This document shows, one piece after another, positions 20,291 to 32,534 of a stretch of DNA of 64,000 nucleotides. The DNA comes from Rhabditoides inermis (lineage: Eukaryota > Nematoda > Chromadorea > Rhabditida > Rhabditidae). The notes under the pieces were generated by a model. It was not told the origin of the DNA and searched no databases. It saw only the letters and a list, made by a program, of their open reading frames with translations. Every line of letters begins with the position of its first letter. Position 1 is the stretch's first letter. The stretch covers positions 914,501-978,500 of the forward strand of contig CAWZYM010000355.1 in NCBI GenBank assembly GCA_963966185.1, in the 5' to 3' direction. The position numbers were made by a program, and so were the translations under genes.

Positions 20291-20383
20291 AGGACCCTTG
20301 ATCATTCCACCCAACCGCACGCGGCGGGGGAAAGAAGAAGAATCCCCCGCCGCGTGCGGTTGGGTGGAATGATCAAGGGTCCT
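20291..20383. repeat. Perfect 41-bp inverted repeat with 11-base loop
   Basis: Arms 20291-20331 and 20343-20383 are exact reverse complements (AGGACCCTTGATCATTCCAC at the outer end). The loop is AAGAAGAAGAA. It lies 42 bases upstream of the LINE start codon. Confidence 0.95.
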
Positions 20384-20423
20384 ACCCCCGGGACTAGCCC
20401 CCGATTGCAGCGCGACGCCACCA
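20382..20423. repeat. Copied 42-bp segment beside the hairpin
   Basis: Second copy of 19777-19818, overlapping the hairpin end by two bases. After it the sequence changes to the GGGAGATAGTTGGGG module also found at 8849. Confidence 0.9.
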
Positions 20424-20957
20424 GGGAGATAGTTGGGGGCATTGTACATTTGACTACAGAAATGAAGATTGACAGAGAGGGAGTGAGAGAGAGAGAGAGA
20501 GAGAGAGAAGAAGAAGAAGAAGAAGAAGAAGAAGAAGAAGAAGAAGAAGAGGAGAAGGAGAGGGAGACTTACCTAGTGGGTTCTACATTATGTTGCCTTT
20601 CTCGGTCGGTGGCCGTTGTAGCTTGTTCATCTCCCCGTTTCATTCCATCATAGATACCAGACTATTCACCAGCAGCAGGTCAACCAACACATCACGGTGA
20701 TAACCATTGAGAGAGAGAAATAGAGAGAGAGAGAGAGAGAAATAGAGAGATAGAGAGAGAGAGAGAGAGATAGAGGAGAAGGAGAGGGAGACTTGCACTT
20801 GCCCAGTGGGTTCTACATTCTGTTGCCTTTCTCGGTCGGTGGCCGTTGTAGCTTGTTCATCTCCCCGTTTCATTCCATCATAGATACCAGACTATCCACA
20901 TCCAGCAGGTCATCCAACACATCACGGGAATAACCATTGGGAGAGAGAGAGAGAAAT

Positions 20958-20999
<42 letters not shown>

Positions 21000-21293
21000 G
21001 TAGAGAAGAAGAAGAGGGAGAGGGAGACTTGCACTTGCCTAGTGGGTTCTACATTCTGTTGCCTTTCTCGGTCGGTGGCTTGCTTTATGGTACCCTGGAA
21101 TTGTATGTTATCGCGCAGGACCTTGCGGTGACGCTTCTTGGCGCCTCTCTTCCCTAGTCCCTTGTGCCTTGCCCCGTTCACATATGATTGTAGTAGATCA
21201 CGAGTGAGATGACGACTGCTCCGAGGCGCTTTCATATATGCCAGATCGTAGTTCCCGACCGACTAGGGACCCCAAAAAGTCTCTCACCCCGTC

Positions 21294-21342
<49 letters not shown>
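20424..21342. repeat. Paralogue of the 8850-9740 repeat module
   Basis: It follows the order of 8850-9740: GATAGTTGGGG start, GA tract, GAA tract (20508-20550), two units of about 218 bp, an H4 pseudogene, then the start of the CCAAT block with a CT tract. It shows small differences throughout, so it is an older copy than A versus B. Confidence 0.85.
21074..21183 (-). pseudogene. Histone H4 N-terminal pseudogene
   Basis: Same type as 4612-4721, with GAKKRHRKVLRDNIQ and a frame break after the start. Confidence 0.75.
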
Positions 21343-21343
<1 letters not shown>

Positions 21344-21393
21344 GTTGCGCTCGTACGCTGCCACTGGGCGGTTGGTTGACCCAGGCAGTAATT

Positions 21394-23925
21394 ATGCGCG
21401 CACCCGGGCGTTGTTCTGTGACTAGTGTTGTGTTTGGATTGAGTACTATGATTCTGATTGGATATCTACTTATCACTGTTCTCTATCACGTTGCTGATCC
21501 CATCCAGCATGTGCCTGATTTCGAGCGTTCGTGTGTTCCCCATGTGTTCACTGCTCGGCTTTCCTCTCACGCACTTGTTGCGCTATGCTCGTCAAAAGAC
21601 CTTCGTAAGTCAGACTCTGTCAGTGGTTCTGCAAAGGCAATGTCTACTTCTTCCGATCTGTTTGTGTTGTGCATTGGTTCGTGCGTGGGTATTTCCGGTG
21701 GCGTGTGTCTCGGCCCAAGCCGGACGGCGTCCTCTCGGCCCCGCTTATTGATTGGTGACACATCGCATTTCGATCTGCGATATATCGATTATCGTATCGC
21801 ATTTGGTGGTGTATGTTTTACGCGATTGGGTGTGACTGTGATTGCCCGGGATTGTGGATGTCTCACTGGTCCCCTCCAGTGTTCCCCTTTCCTCCTCTCA
21901 TGGTCCGCTACGATTTGTATTGACTGCCCCCGCGAGAACGAGATCACCGGTCGAAAGACTGATACAGTTGTCCCCCCTCTGGTGTATGAGGTATATATAG
22001 TTGACCCCCCTCTGGTGTATGAGGTATATACAGTTGACCCCCCTCTGGTGTATGAGGTATATACAGTTGTCCCCCCTCTGGTGTATGAGGTATATACAGT
22101 TGTCCCCCCTCTGGTGTATGAGGAAAATACAGTTGTCCCCCCTCTGGTGTATGAGGAATATACTGATTTCCCCCCTCTGGTGTATGAGGAAACGAAATTC
22201 GATCCACCTCTGATAAAGGAGGCAAAAGGATATGATTGGATAACATTGACTGCGAGCCAATGGCTACAGTACATTTATCTATTCTGCAATGATCTGATTG
22301 TGAGACTAGTGGTTGGAGTGATTTACCCTCCACTGGTCCAAGTGATATCTGATATCAGCGTGATTTGCGCTGAGATTGATGAAATGGTATTTGAGAAAGA
22401 CATATTCACGCCCGAACAGAACGACGTCGATTCTAAACGAGTCGGTGTGAATCGTGCTGGCTCGATTCTGTCTCTTATTCTAGCCTCTATTCTGTGGAGC
22501 CAGGAATGGATGCAGAAAAGCGAACGATTGACAAGAAGATTGAGGGTGAAAACCCGGAGGCATTTGCAAAAGATGCAGGAAATCCTGCACCAGATTCAGC
22601 ATAGACCAGTTTACAGTGATCCACTTCTATTCTATGGTGGTGGCGATGAAATGATAACAGATGATACCGTATTCGATACGGTAACCAAAAGAGTGAGAAT
22701 GCTCGCCCCACTCGCAGCCAAAGTGAAATGCGGTGGGTGCAATTGCGTACTGATGGGTGATGCGAGAGTGTATGCGATGGGACGACACTATCAAAAGAAT
22801 GCGAAGAAAGCGTATCCCTGTCCATGGAGAGAACAAATGGACTTGGAGCCGGGAACAAAAATTAAAATGTACATGGAATTCGTGTGCAGAGTGTGCAATG
22901 AAGTGTTTGACACAGTTGGGAATGCAACTGTACATGCGAAGAAAACACATCCAGAAATGGAACGGTTTGAGATGAGTCAGGAAGAAATGAGAAAAGAAAA
23001 GATGGAGAAAAGACACGCTGCTTACGCAGAGAGAAGGAAACAGAGTTCACAGTGCGATGATGAGGCAGAGACTAGTCAGTCAGCTGATCCACCATCACAG
23101 ACAGAATCGATTGCCCACTCGCAGTCAGTGAGTGGAGGCAACGGCCGAAAAAGAAAGAGAGTGGATGGCAGTGCACAGACGAAGAGAGTGCGCACTGAAC
23201 CACTGGAAGTAATCGATAGATCGATGAATGAGGCAGAGACGCAGAGTGAACCAGGCAATGATGCTGCGGATCACTCAAGAGCCGATGTAGTAAGAGAGAA
23301 CGAGAATGGAGAGGAAAGGCCGCATGCGAGCCGCGATACCGCTTTGATAAGAGAAAGCGAGGAGATGAGTGGAATAGAGTCCAGCCAGCTGTCAGCTGGT
23401 GTGACTGTGCGAGAAGAGAGATCGCAGTCTGATCTACCAACGTCCGAGGAGGCGAGTCAAGACGGACCGGTCGAACAATACCAATCAATGGAATCGATAA
23501 CTGAAAGCGGAAATGAGCACGTAGATGCGAGTTCGTCAATGGAAGACGAGCCGGCGATGCAAGGAAATGATGAATTCGAAAAATATCGAGTGCAAAGTGA
23601 GCTGACCAGGTCGGCGATGGCCTGTCTCAATCACAGTGAGGGTACAAATTCGCGGATGAGCAATCAAGCAATCCATGCCTACCTCATATCGAGATACCGT
23701 AATACGAGCACATATGTGATGAACCCCGCTATCGTGCGTGGAGTGATATGGAAATACAAAGGAAGCGAGATCGCACTGTGTAACGCAATGCGAGACGCAA
23801 GGTACAGTAAAGTGGTGCTACCGTACCACTACAACAATCACTGGATGCTGGTTGTGGCTGATAAGTCTCACAGCACGACTACCGTATACCATCCTAGACA
23901 ATGTAACTCGATCGATAATCGATAG
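21394..23925 (+). pseudogene. NeSL ORF part 1: zinc fingers and N-terminal protease half
   Basis: I chose the ATG at 21394; the open frame upstream of it lies in repeat DNA. An N-terminal hydrophobic stretch (VVFGLSTMILIGYLLITVL) and a run of PPLVYE repeats (see 21967) come first. A cysteine-rich region at about 22729 follows, then a clear C2H2 finger, CRVCNEVF with the two histidines four apart (about 22885-22950). An acidic, glutamine-rich linker leads to the protease start. The catalytic His lies in NNHWMLVVAD (His codon 23839-23841), as in Ulp1-type SUMO proteases. The frame stops with UAG at 23923-23925, before the catalytic Cys. Confidence 0.85.
21967..22213 (+). repeat. 30-bp coding minisatellite (PPLVYEVYTV)
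   Basis: About eight units of 30 bases keep the NeSL reading frame. Each codes PPLVYE plus four variable residues such as VYTV, ENTV or EYTD; the last is worn to PPLIKEAKGY. Because 30 is a multiple of three, three antisense frames are also open here and are shadows. Confidence 0.95.
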
Positions 23926-26574
23926 ATTGATAAACTGGAGCGCTTGTTTGGCAGCGAGATACAGTATGCCGAGCCTGCCACCTACAGTAGGCAAGAGAGA
24001 ATGGAAATGAATTGTGGGCTGAGAATTGTGATGATTCTCGAACAATTAATCGATAATCGACCGCTTTTTCACTCGATTGGAGAGCTAGAACAGCTGAGAG
24101 TGAGAATGAGAACAACGATTCATAATGAGAGAACGAGTCAGATACCGAAACTCATAGATATTGACTTGTCCCACATGCAGGTGAACCCCATGCCACTTCC
24201 AGTGAAGGGGAGTTGGCTGGAGAAGCTGAATCAGACGACCTCGTTCGAACAGGTCGAGTATGTAGCTGATCAGTTCGTGAAATTTGCATACCTTAAGAGG
24301 AAAGAGAGACACGCGGAAGCGTGTAAACTGTTGGAGGATGAGTTGCCGTCATGCGAAGCTCTCGCTGATCGGACAATACAACCAAAACAAAACAAAAAGA
24401 GGCAAGGCTGCGCCCCTAGGAAGCAGAACGATTTGAGGATACTGTATAAGGAAAACAAAGCACATGCGGTGAAACGTATTCTCGGCGAAGAGTCGAAAGA
24501 TTGCGAAATTGGAATCAACAAAGTGGAAAGTTATTTCCGAAAGACGACTACGGTCGCGCCATGTGATTATGATGCTGTGAGGCGGCTAGCCGCCAATCTA
24601 CCCAAGTTGAACATCTCCGGCTCATTGTTGAGGCGGTTCGGACAAAACGAAGTGATGACTGTCTTGAAAAATAAGCCTAATACGGCGCCGGGACCGGATG
24701 GCACTATGTATAGTGACCTTATTCTGGCCGATCCTGAAGGACTGTTCATTACTGAATTGTTCAATCGATGCATGCGAGAACAGCGCATCCCGAAAAGCTG
24801 GAAAGAAACGAATACGTCTCTCATCTACAAGAAGGGAGACGAGATGGATATTGAAAACTGGCGACCGATCAGTCTTATGAATGTTCTGTACAAAGTGTAC
24901 ACGGGTCTCTTGACAAAGAGAATGTGCGCGATTAAAGGAATGATTAGTGATTGCCAGAAGGGCTTCACGAATAGAGAAGGTACATTGGAGAACATTGCTC
25001 TTCTCCGAACACCGATTCAGCATGTCAAAGCGATAAAAGGTGACATCTGTGTATCATGGCTCGACCTTGCCAATGCTTTTGGCAGCGTGCCACACATAGC
25101 GATACTCGAGGCCCTCAGGGCTCTTGGCTTTCCGCCCGAATTTCGACACATCATTGCGGACTTGTACGATGGAGCATCATTCCGCGTAAATACAAAGCAC
25201 GATCAAACTAAAAGCATATCAATGAATGCAGGTGTGAAACAGGGTGACCCAATCTCACCTATCTTGTTCAATATTGTGCTGGAAATGATCATTCGAGCAC
25301 ATCTAAAGAGAGTGAAACCTATGGAAATCCTTGGACAGAGGATTTCACTGCTGGCTTTTGCTGATGACATGGCTGTGATCACGAAGAATCATTCGGACAT
25401 GCAATATCAGCTTGAGAGAATGGCAGCTGACGCAAACCAGATCAATCTGATATTCAAGCCACGCAAGTGCGGCACACTCACTATCCAAAAAGGGAGGGTG
25501 ATTACGAAAGAAACAAAGATGTATGACCAGTGCATTACTGTACTCGGTGAATCAGACAGTTACAAGTATCTAGGTGTCAATGTCGGTTTTCGCGATATAA
25601 TCGAACCGACTGAATCACTCGAGCACATGAAAATCGATATGAGGAAGCTGGCAGCAGCCAGAGGCTCGCTCAGTGGCGATCAGCTGAGAGACGCAATCAA
25701 GACATTTGTGATTTCGCGCCTATACTATTTTGCGATGAATGACAAGTTGGCAATGAGCAGCATTGATGAGCTGGAAAGGACGCTCGCAACAACTGTTGCC
25801 CACATACAGAATGTGAAGGGTGGAGTGCCGAAGCCGTACTTGTACTGCTCGAAAGGCTACCACATGCAACATCCGAAAGACATCATGTATACTGGTAATA
25901 TAAACACGACAATGAAGCTGTTGTGGTCGGACGATGACTATATAAAGAATGTGTTTTGGAATCTTCTGGAATACATTTCAGTAACTTGGATTGGAGTGCA
26001 AGAGGCAATCACGCTTGATAAGAAAGAGATGTGTGCACGCTATTTGAATGATGAGCAGTTGGGATACCGTATCGGGTCATACGGTAGCCGGACAAATGTG
26101 ATGCACAACTGCCGAGAGGCGGTGCGACACTTCAGAAAGACAATGCACGTTTTCGATGTGAAATGTGTGAATGGTGAGCTGGTGGTTGAAATGCAAGCAA
26201 CCCCAGCCAGCAAAAAATCGATAACCGATAGGAATATGAAACATCTCCTCAAACGGAGAATCACGTGTGCGCTGGACGAGTGCAACATTGAGAGAATGAG
26301 TACCGAATATTCGATGATCGGAAACAATTTTGACATGTTTGTGCAAGACAATCGAAATGTGAAAATTCTGCGAGGCAAATTGCCGCAGGCAGTAACTGAG
26401 AGTGCGATTGAGTGGAGACACCGAGCATTGCTCGATAATCTTCCTCTGAAAGGATCGAGATTCAATTCGAAGAATGCAGAATCAGACAAGATGTGCTCTG
26501 TGTGCAACGAGAGAAAGATTGAGACGCTTGCTCACGTGCTCAATGGGTGTGAGGCTCATTTGAAACGGGAGTGA
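23926..26574 (+). pseudogene. NeSL ORF part 2: C-terminal protease half, reverse transcriptase, CCHC
   Basis: Same frame as part 1, starting straight after the UAG. RMEMNCGLRIVMILEQ carries the catalytic Cys (codon 24013-24015) in the usual Ulp1 context. Reverse transcriptase follows, with APGPDG, NWRPISLMN, motif A SWLDLANAFGS, motif B GVKQGDPISPILFN, motif C LAFADDMAVI and YKYLGVNVG, all intact. Near the end is a CCHC knuckle, CSVC...H....C, as in R2- and NeSL-type proteins. The frame ends at a TGA just after it. The first in-frame TTG is not needed as a start if the UAG is simply a mutation. Confidence 0.85.
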
Positions 26575-27059
26575 CGGACAGGCATAACAACATTCAAGAC
26601 ATAATAGTGGCTGCTGCGGAAAAGAGCGCAGTGAATCAAAATGCTTGGATTGAGACTGATACGCGCAATGCGATAGATGGAGGAAACCTCCGCCCTGACA
26701 TTGTGCTAAAAAGAGAGAGTGAAAAAGAAGTGGTGATAGTGGATGTGCGTGTCTCTTTTGGAAAGGGAATCGAGTCATTCCACAACGCCGCTGCTGATAA
26801 GATCGATAAGTACACTGTTATTGCTGAAACATATAAAGGGCTGGGATACAAAGTGTCTCTTCACCCTTTCCTTGTCAGTTCTCTCGGTGACTATTGGAAA
26901 GAGAATGATAGTGCGATGAAAGCTCTTGGAATTCCAAAGACGGAGTGGAATGACTTGATTAGTCAGATCCAATGCGAGACTCTTGAGTTTTCAAAAGCTA
27001 TATATGTATTACTTGCATACATTGGGGGAGAGTTACAACCCAAAATATGGAAATACTAG
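26571..27059 (+). pseudogene. NeSL ORF part 3: restriction-like endonuclease
   Basis: This frame overlaps the end of part 2 and continues the protein after a one-base shift. RHNNIQDIIVAAA, then RPDIVLKRESEKE and VVIVDVRV form the PD...D/ExK-type core of the restriction-like endonuclease that cuts the target. The GTG at 26571 is only where this frame opens, not a likely start. The 3' untranslated part beyond 27059 has a CCCCGCGACAAGGGG hairpin near 27207. Confidence 0.8.
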
Positions 27060-27786
27060 ACCAGAAAAGGCACTGAAGATGATTGCGAGATACAAAGAAA
27101 GATACGAGAAAACCCGACTACAGCGAGAAGTTGGGCAGTGAGATAAGCAATCTGGTCATGTCACAATACAACACTGATACTGTACTCGTGTAGGGCTGTC
27201 TCTTTCCCCGCGACAAGGGGACCAAGAGAGCTGTCCGATAGTGCGCGATACAGCCGGCCGCCGCCCCGCTCGCCCGACGCCTCGAGGATGCTGCGACCAA
27301 GCTTCTGCTGCTGAGGGACCAACGACGGACGCGGCCGGACCCAAGTCATTTGCCAACTACCCAAGATAAACTCCAAACTCCCCCAATGCCATACGATTTG
27401 AGATAAATCATTTCAATCAAATCTATTTCTCTCTGTGTCTCTCTCTCACCACCAGGCACCCGTTCTTCTTTGGCTATGACTGATGAGAGAGAGGGAGAGA
27501 AAGACTTTCTCACCTTCCAACAGTTTCCTCCCTCTCCAGCTATTGGACAAAAGCCGCGTGAAAGTAGTTTTCGCACCTCACATAGTCGTCTAATGAGCTG
27601 CATTACTGGTCATCTGAAGGGGCAGTGTCCGCACTCGCTCAAGCGCATCACTTTTTTTATAATTGTATGTTGATGCGGAATCGTGTTGTAGCACTAAAGT
27701 AGCGGTCAAATATTAAATTCTCACTTTAGTACGTCAGGTGACCACTCATTCGTGTTCGCTACATATGCTCGGTTCAGTGTTCTCTC

Positions 27787-27867
27787 AGCCCAACTGCACG
27801 ATGGGAGTCGAACCCACAGCACTAACCAGAAGGCTAGGCAACCACATAACCAGCACGGGACATGGGC
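27787..27867 (-). repeat. tRNA-like remnant, copy B
   Basis: Counterpart of 520-600. Confidence 0.3.
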
Positions 27868-27919
27868 TAATCGAACACCGAACCAACACCATACCAAAGG
27901 AAACAACTTAATTTGAAAA

Positions 27920-27921
<2 letters not shown>

Positions 27922-27971
<50 letters not shown>
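27922..27971. repeat. AT microsatellite, copy B
   Basis: Four bases shorter than the matching tract in A. Confidence 0.95.
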
Positions 27972-27975
<4 letters not shown>

Positions 27976-28098
27976 CAACTATTTCGCTCCACTATACAAC
28001 TATTTTTAATCATTGATAACATTTTTGTACTAGAACATCGCGCTCACGCTCAATCACGATTCGAATGATAAATGGATGTAGTTTAATGGCACACTCAC

Positions 28099-28232
28099 CC
28101 ATGTGTCTCCGTCGCCCGGCACGCGCCAGACCACAGCTCCAGTCACATCACAGTTGTCCTCGTCCCGAAACCGCAGTCCAGTATGCGCGTCGAGCCTACT
28201 CGCCTCAATCAAACGCTCGATGGACGGGGCGC
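28099..28232 (-). pseudogene. Exon-like fragment, copy B of 836-969
   Basis: Same frame and donor. Product unrecognised. Confidence 0.4.
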
Positions 28233-28253
28233 CTGCTGACGTAGATGTCGGAG

Positions 28254-28361
28254 GACTCCCTTGATAGCGATGAGGGCGTACGCGACTTTACCACTGGTGG
28301 TGGTGTTGATGCTCATCACAAGATGAATGTGCTGGAAGTCGGCGGGAACAATCAACGACAT
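28254..28361 (-). pseudogene. Ribosomal protein S18 N-terminal fragment, copy B
   Basis: Counterpart of 991-1098. Confidence 0.65.
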
Positions 28362-28582
28362 GTTTGCCGCACGTATTCACCTCAAACGCATTAGCTTATT
28401 TACATCAATCAACCTTTGTTTCTAAAAATAAGATGGTATGGAAACACAACGACTACCCCATGTAACTTGTTATCCGAAAATCACCCACTTTTTCATCATG
28501 TCAAAATTCATGATGAGAAAGTGGTAACACTCGGCGTACAAGAACATACATTGAACATGACAATAGGGAATAGGCCACTCAC

Positions 28583-28701
28583 ATGTAAGTTTCCCTGGAG
28601 CAGCTCCAGCATGTCTTCCTATCAGTCCATACTCGAGCATATTCTGTGTTCATCAGCTGCTCATCGCAGTACGCGGTGCAATCCGCAAACGAGAACAGCC
28701 G
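28583..28701 (-). pseudogene. Cysteine-rich exon-like fragment, copy B
   Basis: Counterpart of 1320-1438. Confidence 0.35.
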
Positions 28702-29997
28702 CTAATATTCCTAGAAAATTTGAATTATGACAGATACATTGAGATTAATGACAATCAAAAACGTTAATTATTTTACACTTACTATAACCTCTTACACCCA
28801 TCAAAAGGAGGGTGGATAAGTTATTGACCTTCTCTGGCCTCCGTGGACGGTTCCAAGGCGGAGACATCTGCATCCAGACCGGCCGAGAGTGCCGGCTCCG
28901 AGCATGGGTCATGCCGAGCTATGCAGAGTGTGATAGCAAAAATGTTATGCTATTGCAGATCAAACGTCAAGTCCCGCGACAGACAATGAGGCCGTACCTC
29001 ACCCTGGCAGGTGCCATTTCTATTTCCTGGAACAGAACTGAAAAGTCATTTCAGATAAAATATGGGATTATGTTCTCCTTGAACGGTCGACCCCGCAGAG
29101 GACTGTTTTTCGAACCGTTGCATATCAACAGTTCGAAAAACAGTACAACACGGGGGCGAGACACGGATGAACAAACTAATAATTTGGGGCAAACAAAACA
29201 ACTCACTTTCAATTTGATCGAGAGATCATACATTCGGAATAACGAATATGCCATTACGTAGTAATAAAGTAATGAAGTAGACCAGTAATAAAGGGGTAAA
29301 AGATTCACCCACAACAATACAGCAGCAAGAACAACGTCGAAAATGATTTCTACATTTTTACGCGCAGATCACATACTGCTGCGTATCCGCCTGTTTTAGG
29401 CTGATGTGCAGCATTAAATTTGAACGTGTATTTCGCGCGCAAGTGTCGCTGGGAATCGGATTATTTTATTTTTTGCAGAATATCATGCAGTGTTTAATTA
29501 CTCTATAAAATAATCTTATCAGTGAATACTGAGTAATTTATAGTGAATCGTGAAAGTGATATACATTGTGTTGTAGACTGATCCTATGTACTACGTACTT
29601 TATTTGCATGTGTGGAAAGAGCGACCACAACGAGAGGCGACAGATCCATGGCGACAGATCACCTGGTATCCATCACATATACCAGAAAAATCCACCACAT
29701 TCAGGTCATCCAACACATTACAGAAGGTGATCAAGTCATTACGTGACCAGTCATGCAGCTCAGACTATGTGAGGTGCGGAAAAGAGGGTTGGAAGGTCAA
29801 GGTGGATAGAACTGTCAGAAGGTGATCAAGTCTTTCTCTTCTTCCCCTCTGCTCATGCAGTAGATTGTTGGTTGACTTATGGGTGTCGAATGTGAGCTTG
29901 TTTCCTTGTGTACACCTCGCGGTCGTGCATGTGGTTCTCTCCGCCACTAGTCATCCTCCACCAAGGGGGAGCCAGTGCCACTAACGTACCAGATCTC

Positions 29998-30100
<103 letters not shown>

Positions 30101-30611
30101 AAGTCTTCTCCAATTCTACAGGAGCACGATTTGTGCGCAAGCACTTTGTATACGTTGTGGCAAACAATTTACGAGATCTGTATCACTAGGGCATCAATCA
30201 AAGATGGTTTTCATGTATTCCAAATCGCGCTGCTTGCGCGCGACCGGTACAAAATCGCCATTGCGCACGAATGGTGCGGGGCGATTTGAACTGGAGAATT
30301 GGCGGGAACTTTATCCCTCTCTCTCTCTCACTCTCTATCCCTCTCTCTCTCTCTCGCATTTAGGTGGTTTCGCTTATATTTAAGGGGTTGCCCACTAGAC
30401 TATTTTACATGTCTCTCGTTCTGGCTCTCCATCCATCACTCGATCTCATACCGATTTACAGGATGTGGACGTGGTCGGTGAGGACAAGGAAGAGAAGCAA
30501 AAGTAAAAGCAGCCCCTGATCAACACCACAATATCCACGCCTAGTGGCACCAGCTTTGTTTCCACGGAATCTTCCCGTACTTGCTCATATTTGTTGCGGT
30601 TTTTCGACTGT

Positions 30612-30805
30612 ACGCAGTGTACTGCCACTGCAATTTTGACCGATTTTACCGCAGATTCGTTGATGTCATCTAGTTTTGTTTTGTCACTCATGTACAGTTT
30701 TTTTTTTCAAAATGTAGTTATATAAAATATACTTTTATGTACGTCACCACTGCACTTTGTCCTTGCCGTCCTCTCCTTCTCTTTCCCTTTACTCTGTCTC
30801 TGTCA

Positions 30806-30850
<45 letters not shown>

Positions 30851-31174
30851 TCTCTTCCTCCCTCCACTCTATTCTATCCCTCGCGCATCCGAGTCCACTT
30901 GTAGGGATTACGCGAGTGATTTCCACTCACTCCCTCCTCCGCATTCAACCAAAACGTTCAAGACATCGCGAGATAGACATAGACAAAACCCGTTCAGGTG
31001 CGGGGGCGCCTCGAATCGCAGTCACTCACTCGTTTCCCCCCAATCGCTGAATGCGCATAATCAACAAACTGTTAGAGTCAAGAAAGACAGGTGCTGCATT
31101 GTCAAAACAAAACTAGATGACATCAACGAATCTGCGGTAAAATCGGTCAAAATTGCAGTGGCAGTACACTGCGT
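30612..31174. mobile_element. Fold-back element, copy B
   Basis: Counterpart of 3348-3910, with both arms intact. Confidence 0.7.
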
Positions 31175-31255
31175 GCACTCACTGTGCAGTGCACTCACCC
31201 AGCACTCACTCAGTGCACTCACAGTGCACTCACTGTCGCCATTGCTGGCGCCATT

Positions 31256-31662
31256 TAGTTTCCTGACCGACGACCGAGTGGAGGTGACAAGAAGCACAAG
31301 AAGGATACAGGCTGGCTGGGGCGCATTCTTCCGTCATAGCCAGTTCCTGACGCTGAAGAGTGCGCCGATGCGACTGCGGAGGAAAGTATTTCGGATGGCA
31401 GTTCTTCCCGCACTGACCTACGCTGCCGAGACATGGAGTCTAAGAAGAGAAGACCTGCAGAAGCTGAGAACTGTTCAACGACGAATGGAGCGAAAGATGC
31501 TAGGGTTGACTTTACTGGACAAAGTGCCGTGCAAGGATATACGACAACTGACGGGATTACGAGACGTGCTGTGCGAGGCGAGATCAAGGAAGTGGAGGTT
31601 CGCCCGCCGCATCATGACTTGCAACGACGACCGATGGACGCGACGCGTGATCGATTGGAACC
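31256..31662 (+). pseudogene. RTE-type LINE fragment, copy B
   Basis: Counterpart of 3992-4398. Confidence 0.85.
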
Positions 31663-31675
31663 AATTTGAAAGAGA

Positions 31676-31736
<61 letters not shown>

Positions 31737-31767
31737 GAGATCTGATACGAGAAAGAGAGAGAGAGAA

Positions 31768-31803
<36 letters not shown>

Positions 31804-31875
31804 AGAGGAGAAGAAGAGGGAGAGGGAGACTTGCACTTGCCCAGTGGGTTCTACATTCTGTTGCCTTTCTCGGTC

Positions 31876-31985
31876 GGTGGCTTGCTTTATGGTACCCTGG
31901 AATTGTATGTTATCGCGCAGGACCTTGCGGTGACGCTTCTTGGCGCCTCTCTTCCCTAGTCCCTTGTGCCTTGCCCCGTCCACAT
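31876..31985 (-). pseudogene. Histone H4 N-terminal pseudogene, copy B
   Basis: Counterpart of 4612-4721. Confidence 0.75.
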
Positions 31986-32039
31986 ATGATTGTAGTAGAT
32001 CACGAGTGAGATGACGACTGCTCCGAGGCGCTTTCATAT

Positions 32040-32095
32040 ATGCCAGATCGTAGTTCCCGACCGACTAGGGACCCCAAAAAGTCTCTCACCCGTCC

Positions 32096-32127
<32 letters not shown>

Positions 32128-32382
32128 ATTTCTCTCTGTGTCTCTCTCTCTTTCTCTCTCTCACCACCAGGCACCCGTTCTTCTTTGGCTATGACTGAGA
32201 GGGAGAGAGAGAACGACTTGCTTACCTTTCAACGGTTTCCTCCTTCTTCAGCTATTGGACAAAAGCCGCGTGAAAGTAGTTTTCACACCTCACATAGTCG
32301 TCTAATGATCTGCATTCATCTGAAGGGGCGGTGCCCGCACTCGCTCAAGCACATCATTTTTGAACGGATTGAGGGAAGAGGG
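32040..32382. repeat. CCAAT-containing repeat block, copy B
   Basis: Counterpart of 4776-5120, with a slightly shorter CT tract. Confidence 0.6.
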
Positions 32383-32486
32383 AACACTGCTATCCTGTTC
32401 AGATATTGGCGTTGGCGGGGACTGGGCCGCGTGCCATCGCGGTTTCCAATGACCGCGACACCCCAAAACGCGCATGAAAATCTCTC

Positions 32487-32534
<48 letters not shown>

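Larger units (their letters stand above)
21343..27240 (+). mobile_element. NeSL-type non-LTR retrotransposon (damaged)
   Basis: Domain order is C2H2 zinc fingers, Ulp1-like cysteine protease, reverse transcriptase, CCHC knuckle and restriction-like endonuclease. That is the known layout of NeSL elements, described from nematodes. Edges are estimates: the left is where the CT repeat ends and the right is before copy B begins. One in-frame UAG and one frameshift break the reading frame. The flanks are not spliced-leader genes, the known target of C. elegans NeSL-1. Confidence 0.85.

Noticed and set aside
21789..22333. Three antisense frames of 120-161 codons
   Set aside because: They are shadows of a 30-bp coding repeat, which stays open in every frame.
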